Numbered from the stretch's first letter, positions 23,897-35,271 are shown. The stretch is DNA of 64,000 bases from Sternotherus odoratus (GCA_032164245.1 JAVMKO010000006.1:34250319-34314318), one strand, 5' to 3'. Notes: a model not told the origin generated them from the letters alone. Program-made: numbers and translations.

Positions 23897-23904
23897 GAAC
23901 AGGT

Positions 23905-24860
23905 GACCGTGGGAGAGAAGGAGAGAATTGTTGTTAGTGCTGCTGGGTGTGTCTGTATGCTGCACCTATGCTGTTCATGGATCTCTGGCGTTAGGTGCAG
24001 CAGCAGAGCATGCTGATTCAGCAGACCTTGATGTTAATCATAGGACCACAGGCTCAATTCGGTGGTGAAGGTTTATTGTCACCAAGGCATGGTATCGATA
24101 CCGCAGCTCCACTGTTACAAGTAACCCTGGGCAGTGGGTCACATAGGCTGGGGGAGGAAACAGCCAGGTGTGACCCTGCACCCTGCCATGATCGTTCCCT
24201 GCGGCAGCAGCGTGCAGCTCCAGTCCTCTGGCTCCAGCCCCCTAGTGCTGCTCTGGGGCTGGACCTGCCCACCTTCCCATGCTCTGGAACTGGGAAGGCT
24301 GGGGCCGCATGCCGCCTGCCCTCCTGGCACTCCTTTGGGGCTGAGGACCTAGCCATGGGACTGGGCTAGTGTCAGCGGTGGGTGGGGTGGCTCTGGGCTC
24401 CAGCCCCAAAGGGGTGCAAAGGGGGGGGGCGAGCTCTGGAGGGGAGGCAGAAGGGGTGGGGCTTCAGGTAGAAGGGGCAGGGTTGGGAGCTAGCTCCCCC
24501 CAGCCAGTGGTTCACACACTCCTCATGACACTAACATACTGTATGTATGCCCATGACAAGGTACCCGCTCAATCAGCCTGATCCTGTCCCTTAGGCCAAT
24601 ACAATTTGCCCTTTCTATGATTTTTCCTTTTCTACACTGAAACAAAGGACACTCCACCTCTCAGCAAGGCCGAATGGAGCAGTACAGGCTCTTGGCAGAG
24701 AGGCAGGAAGCACCTGTTTCCCTTTGCAAGAATAATCAGCATCAGTGTAGAAGGGTCCGGCAGAAAGCCCTAACCCTGTTATGAGGGGTGGGGAGCCTTT
24801 GAACTGCAGGCAGCCTTTATTTCAATCTCTAACCTGGGGAAAACATCAACATTTGCTAAA
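23905..24860. other. Intergenic DNA, no gene seen
   Basis: GC-rich middle part (24150-24520) with G runs. Frames overlap on both strands with no domain. Confidence 0.4.
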
Positions 24861-24864
24861 CTAG

Positions 24865-24995
24865 GACCCCAGACTCCTGGATTCTATTCCAGACTGTGCC
24901 CCCGACACTCACTGTAGTTCTCTTCCCTGTGCCTGTCTATAATGCAGGGATAACAGTGCCCCACCCACCCTTAGCAGGCATGTGTGTGACAACAC
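24865..24995 (+). repeat. MIR-like SINE
   Basis: 'gaccccagactcctggattc', a diverged CORE, then 'ctgtctataatgcagggataa'. Orientation +. Confidence 0.5.
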
Positions 24996-25050
24996 CAGTA
25001 AAGGCCTCAAAGGGGAGGCACCTGAACAGGCACCTGTCTGACATCTGAAC

Positions 25051-25710
25051 TCAGACCCAACTGCACAGCTTCCTCTTTCTAGCCATCATTGCACCACCTG
25101 GCCTGTTCCCAGCAGAGCTTGTGTACTCATACAGTCCAGGGCCGTGTGTCCTGCAGGGAATTGCCCCCTCCAGAGCAAGGGAATCTGTGCAGCACTCCCA
25201 GTAGTGCTGCCGAGCCCCTTCCTGTGCCATCTTGTAATAAGAGCAGGATGTATCTCCAATAGAGGGGTGGCCCAGCAGGGGACATGGACTGTCCAGGGTG
25301 CTGCATTCTGTGCAAGTGTAAATGGCTCTGGAGCAGAACACACTGTGAAGGACTCTACTATTCTGCGCTCTTCCCGATACCCTTCTTGCTCTCTGCCTCT
25401 GGGGCCATGCCCAGCCAGGGGTACGTTTTAAATATAAAACAGAGATAAAGCTACACCTCCCAAACTCTGCATCCAGCCCCCATTCCTCCCATCACTGGAC
25501 ATTTTATAGCCCCCACTTTGCACTAAAGTCCCCACTGATTTTTCCTCCAAATAACTCCAAAACAGGGTAATGGGGCTTTCCATCAAATATCTTCCTCCTC
25601 CTTCCCCTAACCTGCCTAAAAGGGTCCTGTCCTAAGCAGGCTGAATTTCAGCCTGAAAGGTGACTGCAGGGGAAAGTTGTAAGCCCCAGAGAAGCAAGTC
25701 TTAGCTATAC
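25051..25710. other. Intergenic DNA, no gene seen
   Basis: The 60-96-codon frames on both strands at 25051-25431 overlap one another and carry no motif. Nothing else recognised. Confidence 0.4.
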
Positions 25711-25712
25711 AG

Positions 25713-25800
25713 GACCTGATTCAATTCTCATTTACATTAGGGTAGTTCCATTGGTTTAAATGGGGTACTCTCATTTCCCCCCAGCATAAGCTGGAGGAGA
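25713..25800. repeat. Imperfect fold-back repeat
   Basis: Left 'ctgattcaattctcatttac' pairs imperfectly with right 'agcataagctggaggagaata'. The type resembles the better-preserved hairpins at 11157 and 15630. Confidence 0.35.
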
Positions 25801-26339
25801 ATAAGAGCCCATGGTTGCTACTGGATTGAGGGTTTCTGGGAATAATCATCTCAGTTTTGTCAGGACAATTCCACACACCCCCACAAACACTGGGGCTCAT
25901 AGAATATTTATGGGGCCTGCAATCACTTTCCAAGAGATCCCACAAAACCCGCTGACATTTTTTAATGTAATTTGATGCATCACCCGATTGTGTTGTAAAT
26001 TTACGACATCCCTGATTAGGTATGGCAATACTCCAGAAGCGTTCTAGGCCTTTTACAGGCAGCTAGTTAGTCAGATTGCATCCCTGAAAGCCTTGTAGTC
26101 TAAGGTCCCAGTTCTGTAATCAAGTCTGCCTGGACTGAAGAATCCATCTCTGGGGATTTGAATGCGGGATCGAGACTTAAGTAGAAAAAGAACAGGCAAG
26201 AGACAAGAGCAGGATTGCAGAAACAGAATTAAATGACTGAGGTGAAGGTCATAGTGTGGTTTGTGGGGGCCACACTTATTGTATGTTTTCTTTTTGTCCG
26301 TCCCATGTTTTCCACCCAACCGTCACCCACTCATAAATG

Positions 26340-26640
26340 TCATGATATTTATTTATGATAGTGCTATTGGGGAAACAAAGAAAAGGTAAAAACCCTGGAT
26401 TTAAATGAAAGAGGCTTTTCAGACATCACTTCAGCACCGCCCAGTGTGATGCAGGAATATAGCTGTGAATTAATGGCATTGAACCATTTTTTCTACCAAA
26501 AATGTATATATTACTGTTGAGTTGCTCCATTTCTTTCCTAAATGCGTGGGGAAGAGTTCTTGAAGATGGAATTTAATGTGAAATAAAAAGTCAGACCTGC
26601 TATATTTAGCAGATTCTGCATTTTGTCGCATTTACTTACT
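26340..26640. other. AT-rich unique island, candidate conserved non-coding element
   Basis: 300 bp of non-repetitive AT-rich sequence with homeodomain/MEF2/POU-like words ('gatatttatttatgatag', 'gtgaattaatggcattgaac', 'gctatatttagcagattc'). No coding potential and no recognised repeat. Conservation is inferred from appearance only. Confidence 0.3.
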
Positions 26641-26849
26641 AAAAATACCTAAATGCACTTATTGTATTGTGTGTGGTGTGGGAGGGAGGATCAGCATTTC
26701 TGCCTTTTATCATCCTGGTGATGAGAGAGAGAGAAAATTGCAGTTTGAGATTCCCTGACAGTTGCTTGCCGTGTGTAAAGCTCTTAAATTTCTGTGTCTG
26801 CAGAAGAAAGCAGGGAACCCAGTCTACCAGGCTGGATTATGTTAATGGG

Positions 26850-27045
26850 AGGAAGTCTGGTCTAGCATTTAACACAGGAGCTATGAACTCAGACGTTCTA
26901 GTCATAGCTCTCCTGCTGACTAATAGGAGACAAGTCAGTCTGCCTTTCTCTGATTTTGTTTGTCCACTGGTAAAATGGGAATAGTAGCACTTCCCTACTT
27001 CACAGAGAGAAGTTTATTTCACTGATGTGAAGTGCCATGAGACCA
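26850..27045 (+). repeat. MIR-like SINE
   Basis: 'gtctggtctagcatttaac', 'agctctcctgctgactaata', 'ggtaaaatgggaatagtagc' and the 3' tail 'gatgtgaagtgccatgagac' follow MIR order on the + strand. Confidence 0.6.
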
Positions 27046-27114
27046 GGGTTTAAAATGCTGAGCTGCACCCATTCAGCTGTTTTCTCAGACACAGCCTGAG
27101 CCAGTCCCTTGTGA

Positions 27115-27312
27115 TCAAGTGGTGGTCAAGCACTGGAATGGGTTGCCTCGGGAGGTGGTAGGATCACCTCCCTTAGAGGTTTTTAAGGCCCAGCTTGACA
27201 AAGCCCTGGCTGGGATGATTTAGTTGGGGTTGGTCCTGCTTTAAGCAGGGGGTTGGACTAGATGACCTCCAGAGGTCCCTTCCAAACCTCATATTCTATG
27301 ATTCTATGATCA
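27115..27312 (+). mobile_element. CR1 LINE, 5'-truncated 3' end
   Basis: The last codons of CR1 pol and the 3' UTR: 'tgggttgcctcgggaggtgg', 'cttgacaaagccctggctgg', 'gggttggactagatgacctc' and the terminal ATTCTATG octamer repeated twice (27292-27308). This octamer tail is diagnostic of CR1. Only ~200 bp remain, as usual for 5'-truncated CR1 copies. Confidence 0.88.
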
Positions 27313-27484
27313 GTGTCGGTAAGTCTAAAGAAAAGCTGTGCATATAAGGCTTAGTTCCACACACAACCCTCCACATGCCTCCAACCTGCTCTTTCCACAA
27401 ACAGTGAGAATTTTGCAACTTTCACATGTGACAAACGTACGTGCTGGTTCCATTCCACTATAACACTTCAATTCCTAGATAAAT

Positions 27485-27625
27485 CACACATGGATTCATA
27501 GACTAAAAGGGTCCATTGTGAGCATTTAGTATGATCTTCTCTATAGCACAGGCCACAGAACTTCCCCCAATATAATTCCAAGAGCATAAATTTTTGAAAA
27601 ACATCCAGTCTTGATTGCTGTCACC
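27485..27625 (-). mobile_element. CR1-type LINE 3' fragment (antisense)
   Basis: Begins 'gattcatagactaaaagggtc' and continues through 'caggccacagaacttccccc' to 'aacatccagtcttgatt'. It is the reverse complement of the tail seen on the + strand at ~36480-36640, so the two are copies of one CR1 subfamily in opposite orientation. Confidence 0.65.
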
Positions 27626-27710
27626 TGGGCAACAGGAACTAGAACTGTAGCCTTTCCACTCCAAAAACAAAGGCCATTACCACTTAAGCCAAACAAGAAC
27701 TCTCTTAGGG

Positions 27711-27964
27711 CAATCAGCGGGTAGTGATTGATCTATCGGGGATCGACTTATTGCATCTAGTGTAGACGCAATAAATCGATCCCCAAGTGCACTCCCTGTC
27801 GACTCCGGAAATCCACCGTCATGAGAGGCGGAAGCGGAGTCAATGGGGGAGTAGCAGTGGTCAGTTCTCCGCCGTGAGGCCATCCAGGTAAGTTGACCTA
27901 AGATACATGTAGCTGAAGTTGCATATCTTAGGTCGACCCCCCCCCCCCTCCAGTGTAGACCTGG
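27711..27964. mobile_element. MITE copy 1 of a head-to-tail pair
   Basis: Starts inside the element at 'cagcgggtagtgattgatc', lacks the outer terminal repeat, and ends 'cagtgtagacctgg'. It contains an inner inverted repeat (GGGGATCGACTTAT against ATAAATCGATCCCC) and a perfect 5' splice-site consensus, CCAGGTAAGT, near 27890. Non-coding and CpG-containing. Confidence 0.7.
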
Positions 27965-28239
27965 GGTACGTCTGTCTATACTACCCGCCGGATTGGCGGG
28001 TAGTGTTCAATGTACTGGGGATCGATTTATCACATCTCATCTAGACATGATAAATCGATCCCCAAACGCGCTTCCTGTCAACTCCGGAACTCCAGCTCCA
28101 CAAAAGGAGTAAGCGGAGTTGACAGGGGAGTCAACTCGCTGCCATGAGGACGGCCAGGTATGTCAAACTAAGATACTTCAACTTTTGCGTATTTTAGTTC
28201 AAAACCCTCCCCCTTTGCCCCAGTGCAGCCCAGGCCCTA
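27965..28239. mobile_element. MITE copy 2 of a head-to-tail pair
   Basis: Complete-looking copy: starts GGTACGTCTGTCTATACTA, ends 'cagtgcagcccaggccct'. A perfect 14-bp inner inverted repeat lies at 28017-28030 and 28050-28063. It is clearly homologous along its length to the copy just upstream, in the same orientation. Non-coding. Confidence 0.75.
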
Positions 28240-28539
28240 GCCTCAGTTACTACTTGCAGCAGCTCTCTTACTCCTGTGGACAGAGCCACTAGTGCTCTAT
28301 AGTCTACAGCACATTACACTAGTGCTGTCCTGCAATCCCCAGCCTCATCCCAATAGCACCTGCGGGGAAAAATACTTGAATTCCAAACCTGGTTGGCCAG
28401 TGTGGGCTCAAGAGTGAAGAGAATAATAATTAAAAACAAAAACAAAAAAAACCCTGTCTCTACGGGAACCTCTTGAAAATTCTTGTACTTTAAATCTAAT
28501 GCCTCTGCCCAATAAACTATAAGGTCAAGACTTAAAGAT

Positions 28540-28690
28540 AATAATAAAACCAGGAGCCAATACCATTCTCAATGATTCAAAGCATCGGATCAATGGCAAT
28601 TAATGTCCATAACAGTTTTACTTTAAATCAATCCCCCTCTGGCTGTTTGGCAAGGCACGAGGGAACTCCCTGGACAAATAACTGGGATTG
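28540..28690. other. Unique AT-rich island, candidate conserved non-coding element
   Basis: Non-repetitive, with homeodomain/SOX-like words ('tcaatggcaattaatgtcc', 'actttaaatcaatcc', 'tgtttggcaaggc'). No coding signal. Weak, appearance-based call. Confidence 0.22.
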
Positions 28691-29385
28691 TCAAGCGTCA
28701 GGTTGAGTGGGTGCATTCAGACAGAGAGCATGCTGGGAAAGCCTTACCCCACAGTGTTCTCAGCTGGGGGCTGCTGTGCTGCCAAAGTGCAGGACAGATT
28801 AGGCAGGGAGGAGGCATGAATTTGAGATCTGTAAACTCCAAAGAGAGAGATGTACCCAAGGGGTGTAACTAGGAGAAATTGGAATGATATGTTGAATATG
28901 TAGAAACCTTTCCTGTTGTTGAGATTAACATGGGGGAAGGGACACGCACACACCCCAACGTGGGGCTGCCCAAACCTAGAGTGAGTCCCTCTAGGGGGAG
29001 AGGACAGTTCACACTCCATAAGTGGGACAATTAGTGCCTATTCTGCAATTAGCCCAGCCCAGCTGCTAGCAGACAGGCTGTTAACTATTTTGACAGTAAA
29101 AAGGCCTTCACAAGGAGCTGCCTGCTGGGCCCAATTTTCCCAGTTCTGTCCTGCGAGGGCTCCAATGCTCCAGAGTTGTCTTCATGGTCCTGAACAAAAT
29201 CCCCACTGTTAGCACATGGCAGTCAAACCCCCCGCGCCCAGGAAGTGGCTTCTCACCCTCAGGACAAGAGAGGAAAGGCAGTGTTGCCACTCACCCCTCA
29301 TGGGGTATTACAACTGTGGTGGGATTTGGGGGAAGGGATTGTTTCAGTGCTGATTTAGCTTGGCCTTCCTCTGCCTTGCAGGAGT
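28691..29385. other. Intergenic DNA, no gene seen
   Basis: Unique sequence; short frames on both strands without motifs. Confidence 0.4.
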
Positions 29386-29470
29386 CCAATCCTGCAAAGT
29401 GTTCAGCACCCTCCTCTCTTATTGGAGTCAGTGGGAATTGAGGGCTCTTACCACCTTGCAGGTTCTGCTC
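29386..29470. repeat. Imperfect fold-back repeat
   Basis: 'aatcctgcaaagtgttcagc' is mirrored imperfectly by 'ctcttaccaccttgcaggtt', around a 'ttattggagtcagtggga' centre. Same general design as the other hairpin repeats in the window. Confidence 0.5.
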
Positions 29471-29545
29471 CCCTGTGAGGTGGGTGGGGAGTTCTTTCTA
29501 GCTGGAGTTAGACACAAACAGAGCCCTCACAGCCAGGCTGCAGCC

Positions 29546-29567
29546 CAGCCTAGCCTAGCCTAGCCTT
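29546..29567. repeat. (AGCCT)n microsatellite
   Basis: Four consecutive AGCCT units, slightly imperfect at the right end. Confidence 0.7.
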
Positions 29568-29829
29568 GCCCCTGCTGCATTTTGTTGCGTGCGGTTTGGA
29601 AAGAGGTCATTCCCAGTAGACTGGGTGATCTCTCCTGCGGAGCCCCTAGCCCACATGCCCTAGTCCTAGGAGCTGTTTCTCAGAATAGGTTTTTTCCTGA
29701 GGGAGGCTGCAACAGTGAGGAAGGCTCAACGTGGTTAGACAAAGTCCACCTTTGTCTGTCATGGCATCCTCCGCCATCCCTTGCCCACGGCATCACTCAG
29801 TGATGCGCCCAACACTGGCTGTGCCCCTG

Positions 29830-29950
29830 CTGCTTGAGTTAATTACAGTAATTATACCTGAGCTTCTCCTCTCCAGCTCCTTTTTGTTGCCATTTGCCTG
29901 CCCGCTCATTTGCAAATCTAATCACTCAGTGGAGTGTTTTAAAGGAGAGG
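29830..29950. other. Possible regulatory island with palindromic octamer-like motif
   Basis: Contains 'gttaattacagtaattatac' and, 80 nt on, CATTTGCAAATC, which carries the POU octamer-type palindrome ATTTGCAAAT. Unique sequence. It lies inside a 162-codon plus frame (29731-30219) that has no protein domain. Regulatory role is inference. Confidence 0.28.
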
Positions 29951-30393
29951 GGGGTGGGGAAGGCAGGGAAAATGGGAAGAACATGTCGTTTTTGCCGCAG
30001 CAACTCAGCAGAAATCCAGGAGCATTTGAATGGCACCAGGTATTTTATCTATCGCTCCTGAGGGAGGCAGGTTTGACTCCCCACTCAGAGGGAAGGACCC
30101 CGATCTACCCCGGGCTGCCAGTTCAGGCAGGAAGAAAGACAATGTTTGATCTGGTCAATTTGGACATTTGCCGGAAGGACTCTGGTGTTGAATCCACACT
30201 AGAGCCCCTAAATGGCTAGTTCTTTAGTGTGCAGGCCAAAGAGCTTGCAGACTTTTCTGTGAGTGCAATGAGTCAGGACCGTGCATGCCCACAGATACAT
30301 ACAGTGAGAAACCACATGCACTTCTCAATATTTGGGCCTTTATGTTTTGTGTGTGGATTTTCTACTGCATTGACAAACATGGAGCCTGAGGGT

Positions 30394-30932
30394 ATGTCTA
30401 CACTGCGATCAGGAAGTGTGACTGCAGCATCTGTGAACATACCCAAGCTAGCTTTGATGTACAGTAAAAACAGAGTTGCAAAAACCAGAGTTAGAACTGA
30501 CCAGTCAACTACACCTCATTTGGAATCAGAAGTACACAAACAGGTAGAAGCAGAGACCAAAAAAAAAAGTAAATACAGTACAGTGCTGTTAAATGTAAAC
30601 TACTAAAAATAATGGGAAAGCAGGATTTTTCTGCTGCATAGTAAAGTTTCAGAGCTGCATTAAGTCAATGTTCAGCTGTAAACTTTTGAAAGAACAGTCA
30701 TAATATTTTGTTCAGAGTTACGAATATTTCAGAGTGACAAACAACCTCCATTCCTGAGGTGTTCAGAACTCTGAGGTTCTACTGTAGCTAGATCAAAGCT
30801 AGCATGAACTGAAACTGCAGCTTCATTGCTATTGTTACTCAAGTTAGCTTTGATCTAGCTAAATCAACGCTAGCTCCCATACGCCTGCGTTTGCTTCAAT
30901 CTCACCTCCCAGCTATAGCGCAGACATACACT
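30394..30932. mobile_element. MITE of the GTAC-TCTAC-ended family, interrupted
   Basis: The left end GGGTATGTCTACACTGCGAT and the right end 'atagcgcagacataca' are inverted. Inner 'caagctagctttgatgt' on the left pairs with 'agctagatcaaagctagc' on the right. The element is split at 30462 by a Tigger-like insertion. Removing that insertion brings the two halves together at a TA. Non-coding. Confidence 0.65.
30462..30784. mobile_element. Tigger-like MITE (Tc1/mariner superfamily), nested
   Basis: Left end CAGTAAAAACAGAGTTGC, right end GAGGTTCTACTG. The elements of this type I know start CAGTAGAACCTCAGAGTTACG, and the right end is the inverse of that. It is flanked by TA on both sides (30460-30461 and 30785-30786), the expected Tc1/mariner target. 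323 bp, no transposase frame. It is inserted in the older MITE at 30394-30932. Confidence 0.78.
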
Positions 30933-30939
30933 AAAGGTG

Positions 30940-33900
30940 TATCTTTAGGCACAGAGCATGGGCAGTGACAGTGTAAGCTTTCTCCACTAGTGCACCTCAA
31001 CCCTGACCAGGAGGGGCCCCTCATCTAGAGGTGAGAGAGCAGGTCAGTTTTTCTGTCTCACAAGGATGGATCTGAGTCAATTTGACAGCGGGAGGGAAAC
31101 CCTAGAAGAAAAAGGGGTAGGTGAAAGTCCATTAACTCTCTTCAGCCTTAGCCTTTAAGATGCCCCAACCTGAAGAAGCCTTGCAAAGGTCCCAGGCCTC
31201 TGGAGTGACCTTCAGCTGTAGGAGAAGGCCCGGGGTTCAGGCTCAGCCTGAAATCTCTGGGGTCTTCCCCATGGTCATGGGCCCATCCTGCATTCCACAA
31301 GCCCAAATGAAGGACAGATGAAGAGCCCCCAGTTTATTTTGACCTGAAATGTTCCAGGGAAGCAACTTGAAGCTGTGGGCTTTTGTTGTTACCTCAAGAT
31401 AGGTCTCAGAGCACAGTACAGCCACAGCCCAACAGAGAGCTGCACATGGCAGAAATCAAGTGGTAACAGAATCCTGAGGCCTAGAGAGGAGACAGTGCAG
31501 CAAGAGATGGGTTCTCTGTGTGAGAAACAGCAGTGCCTCCAGATCTGCAGTTATATAAAAATCAGAACCTATCTATGACCCCGGTTTCTGAAACCAGCTC
31601 ATTTAAGTCGGTCATTTTTGCTGATCCATATAAAACCCACCCACTTGTGCCATGTGCAAAACAAGGGCGCCAGCCAAGGGCCAGGCAGAATAATTTCACT
31701 CCTACACCATCAGTCTCTCTGTGACAGATGTGAGTCCTGGGAAGTGTCAGGCCTTTAAAAAACTCTATTGAGATGGGCCAGATAGACATGGACTTTGGGG
31801 CCAATAAGTGGTTAATGCAAAGTCCACAACTCAGATTATGCACAAACGCAGCCTTTTGAAGTTACACACTGAGGAGAGGGTCAATGAATGGTGATTACCT
31901 GTTCCCAAAGATGGGAGACCAAAGGCCAAGCTATATAAAGAAACAGCTGAGCTGTCCAGTCAGGGTTCTGGTTCTTGGTCAAAAACTGGCATGAACTTGT
32001 AACCTAGGGGGCAAACCCAATTGGGGGGTTTGAAAGACAGACACTTATAGATCCCTGGAGTTGGAGGCAACACCTGGTAAGCTTTTAGCAGTCACGTAGG
32101 GTCTGTTATGTTTTCTCTGTAATGCTGTTTCCCTAAGAACAAATGTCATTTGCTTTGTGAAAGCTGGCGGGTAACTGTTGTACACTGTCCTAGCCCCTGG
32201 AGAAAGGTTCATTCCGGGTGCTGGACCCCAGACAGACATTCTGGGGAAACCACAATGAGGTGCAGAGGGACTGTAAGCCTAAATATTCAGTGGAGGGAGA
32301 AAGGTAGGTCCCTGATCAACAGAGATAATAGCTGTGAGCCAGAATTCTTAAGAGAGTCCCCTCAAGGAAGACTGGGAATGGGGTCAAAAGTGCAGTTAAC
32401 CCTGAAACTGTGATACTCCCAGACCACTGGCTTTTTTCAAGGGAACTTCTACTGGAGAATGGTGCTGCATTAACCCCTGATAGGCTGACACGCTCTTTCT
32501 GGCCTCAGAACAGGCAAGCTCCTCACCACGATGCCCTGGGTTATGAGGGTACATTATTTATTTTAGGCAAAGAATGAGTTATTGGTGCAAACTGAAGTGC
32601 AGGAATCAATACCCTGAACACAAGGGGTCCTTCAGCGTAGGAGTAATTCCAAACTTCAGTGGGTAACACTCAGCCCATCACAAAATAGCACTGCCAGTGG
32701 GCAACTCTAAGATCCTAGGACTGAAAGGCAAAACCTGTGCAGACAGGAGGAACTGTAAGGGGGAGGGTGTTAGTTACACATTAGTAAGTAGGTATGGCTC
32801 TAGCTCTCCCCTGCCTTGTGCCTGCTGAAGGCATTCGCACTTGTGTGGACTGCTTGTAACGTTGGAGTAAGTGAGGAGACAATTCTGATCTGTTAGCATT
32901 TTACACACACAGCAAAGGTTTGAATGACAACAAAAGGCTGGGAAGTATCAGGCCCTGTGAGCTTCCGGGTGCTACAGAGGGATAAGATATTATCTGTAAC
33001 AAACATTATTTGTATTGGGGTAGCTCTGACACATCGTGGTCACAGACCAAGACCTCCTTGTGATAGGTGCTATAGAAACAGAATGAAAAGATGCTTCTGG
33101 AGTAATGTTAGCAGCTCTGGCCCTGAGCAGAAATTGTTCATCAGGACAAAGAGTGAGTCTTCAATGCCTAATGACTGACATCTCCAGCAGTGCTGGGCAT
33201 AGTAGCCTTTGGGTATTGCAGACATGTATAAGTTAACTACCTGTCCTCCTAAGCGTTGATGAGGCTAGTAGTCTGGCATAGGCATGCCAATATCTTAAAG
33301 AAATCACTAGTGGTTTCTGAATCCCAAATCCCTTTCCCTAGGCTTCAGAGCCTGAGCTCCAGCCCAAACCACAATTCAAAGACACACCCATAGAGCTACT
33401 GTAAATTCCCACAGGAGTGGGAAGCAGGAAAACAATGCCATGGAAAGAGAGCATTCCCCCAACTACACCACAATCCCTCCTTTCTAGGGACACAGCTACC
33501 AAGCCTCCTGTATAGGCTTCTTTCGGGGAGGGGAGAGAACTAGTTTACAATGGCTAGAGACAAAGCACTCTCCGCTCCAGTAGCCTCCCGCAGAAATCCC
33601 CTGGGTTTTCTTCCTCTGTCTCTGGAGGCAGGAGAAAGAGCCCAAGGGGGAATCTTGAATTTAATTCTAATGATCTCTTTATGGTTGTTTACAAACTCTT
33701 CTCGAATATCAGACATCTCCACACCCTGCTTATGCCTTTCCAATCTGGAAACCGTCACATTAGGGTTTTGGTTGTTCCTAGTGGTTCTACAGGGTTTTGA
33801 AATTAACATAAAATGCCATATTCATTTCCTTCTCAGTGATGCAGTATCTCCAGCCACAGCAGCACAGCTTTGGGAACAGATATAGGTTAGTTAACAGATG

Positions 33901-33965
33901 CACAGAAGTACAGCTGAGGGAACAAAGATGACATTTTTGGGGTAGATCCTATATAAAGGCATGAC
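30940..33965. other. Intergenic DNA with possible LTR and repeat scraps, no gene seen
   Basis: About 3 kb. 31900-32260 has a TATA-like 'agctatataaagaaacagc' (31930) followed by a 'gaacttgtaacctaggggg' type sequence that resembles the body of a retroviral-type LTR, but I could not define its ends. 33000-33090 ('gtgataggtgctatagaaac') resembles a common amniote interspersed repeat. Overlapping frames at 33540-33885 have no domain. Confidence 0.35.
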
Positions 33966-34208
33966 TATTTTGCAGGTCCTATATGAATCGAAAGAATATT
34001 CTGCAGGAGACAGATGGACAACAGGACAGTGTGCTGCCTCCCCAGAATCAAGACACAAGATGTCACTCTAAGATGGTTAGGCTGCTGAAGTCGACAGACA
34101 AGGATCTGTTGGTGATGGCTCCTATAGAAACTAATGATACTGCAATGTGGACCAGCTTGCAGACAGTAGAGAAGTTCAGGGAACTTGAAAACATGCTGAA
34201 AAAAAATA

Positions 34209-34433
34209 ATGTCTGAGCGATCTTCTCTGAGATCCTCCCTGCCCACAAGTGAAGGAAGACAGAAGATTCAGGAAGTGAACCGCTGGCTAGGTAACAGGTG
34301 TAGAGTGGAAGGGTCTGGTTTTGTGGAACATCGGTCCATCTTCTGTGGGCAGAGGGGGCAGTATGTTTTGGATGGCATCCATCTCAGTGAAAGGAGCAGG
34401 CTGGCTAAGGTAGTCAGGAGAGGGTTAAACTAA
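34209..34433 (+). pseudogene. CR1 ORF1 C-terminal (esterase-like) remnant
   Basis: A 74-codon frame whose last third reads DGIHLSERSRLAKVV and ends at an -LN stop. This is the shape of the C-terminus of the SGNH-esterase-like domain found in CR1 ORF1 proteins, where the D and H of a DGxH motif are catalytic. In active elements ORF1 protein binds RNA and membranes or lipids, and assists retrotransposition. Here the frame lacks the N-terminal catalytic serine block, so it cannot be functional. Confidence 0.6.
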
Positions 34434-34579
34434 TAGCAAAAAGGGAGGGTAAAAGAAGGAAGACGTGAGCACTCAGCATAAAATCATGATGTTGGAAATA
34501 AAATTAATCAAGGAACCAAAGCACATGAAGAGAATAAATGCTAGAACTGCTTATACAACAATGCTAGGAGTCTCAGTAA

Positions 34580-34800
34580 CAAACAAGAGGAATTGGAATT
34601 GCTCATTTTTTAGCATAAATATGCTCTGGTTGGTATTACTGAAATCTGGTGGGATAATTTACATGACTGGAATGTTAAAATCAATGGTTATAACCTATTT
34701 AGGAAAGACTGAGTGGGCAAAAGGGGAGGGGGACTTGCATTCTATGTCAAAAATGGCATTACCTGTTTCCAAGTCACTGATAACTTGGAGGAAAATTATC
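34580..34800 (+). pseudogene. CR1 endonuclease domain remnant
   Basis: Across 34620-34770 a conceptual reading shows GITEIWWDN and, after an in-frame stop, a glycine-rich GKRGGGLAFYVK. These are the conserved TETW-type and GGG..FY blocks of the APE-type endonuclease in CR1 ORF2, the enzyme that nicks target DNA. The open frames drawn through this region are in the wrong frame. The domain is broken by at least one stop and by frame slips. Confidence 0.65.
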
Positions 34801-35271
34801 TTGAATGCTTATGCATCAATGTCCTTCCAGACAAAGCACAACGTGAGGTATTAGTTAGTGTCCGCCACAGATCACCACACTAGGGAACAGGATAACCACC
34901 TCCTTATGTACCGATCTATAATGTATAGGGAAAAAACTGTGTGATGGGGACTTCAATTTGAGTGACATACGCTCCACGTCGCATGCTGCCAGTACTAAAA
35001 CATCCTTGGAATTTCTAAACATTAGAGATGACAATTTCCTAACTCAAAAAGTCTTACAACCAACACAGGGAAATTCTTTTTTTATAACAGGAATTGATCA
35101 CAGAATTAAAAATAATAGTAGCTTATGGGCAAATGACCATGGCTTGATCACATTTATGATGTGCAAGCGGAATAAAGTCCAGACCAGTCTCAAAATGAAA
35201 TCGTAAACAGGGAATCATCATCAAGTGTGTTTCTAGAGAGAGCCTGCAGGGCACAGTTCTTGGCCTTATGC

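Noticed and set aside
29731..30219. 162-codon plus-strand open frame
   Set aside because: No domain, no splice context, and it overlaps AT-rich factor-like sequence; most likely chance.
31900..32260. LTR with TATA box
   Set aside because: A TATA-like word is present but I could not find TG/CA ends, a duplication or a second copy. Left as a note only.
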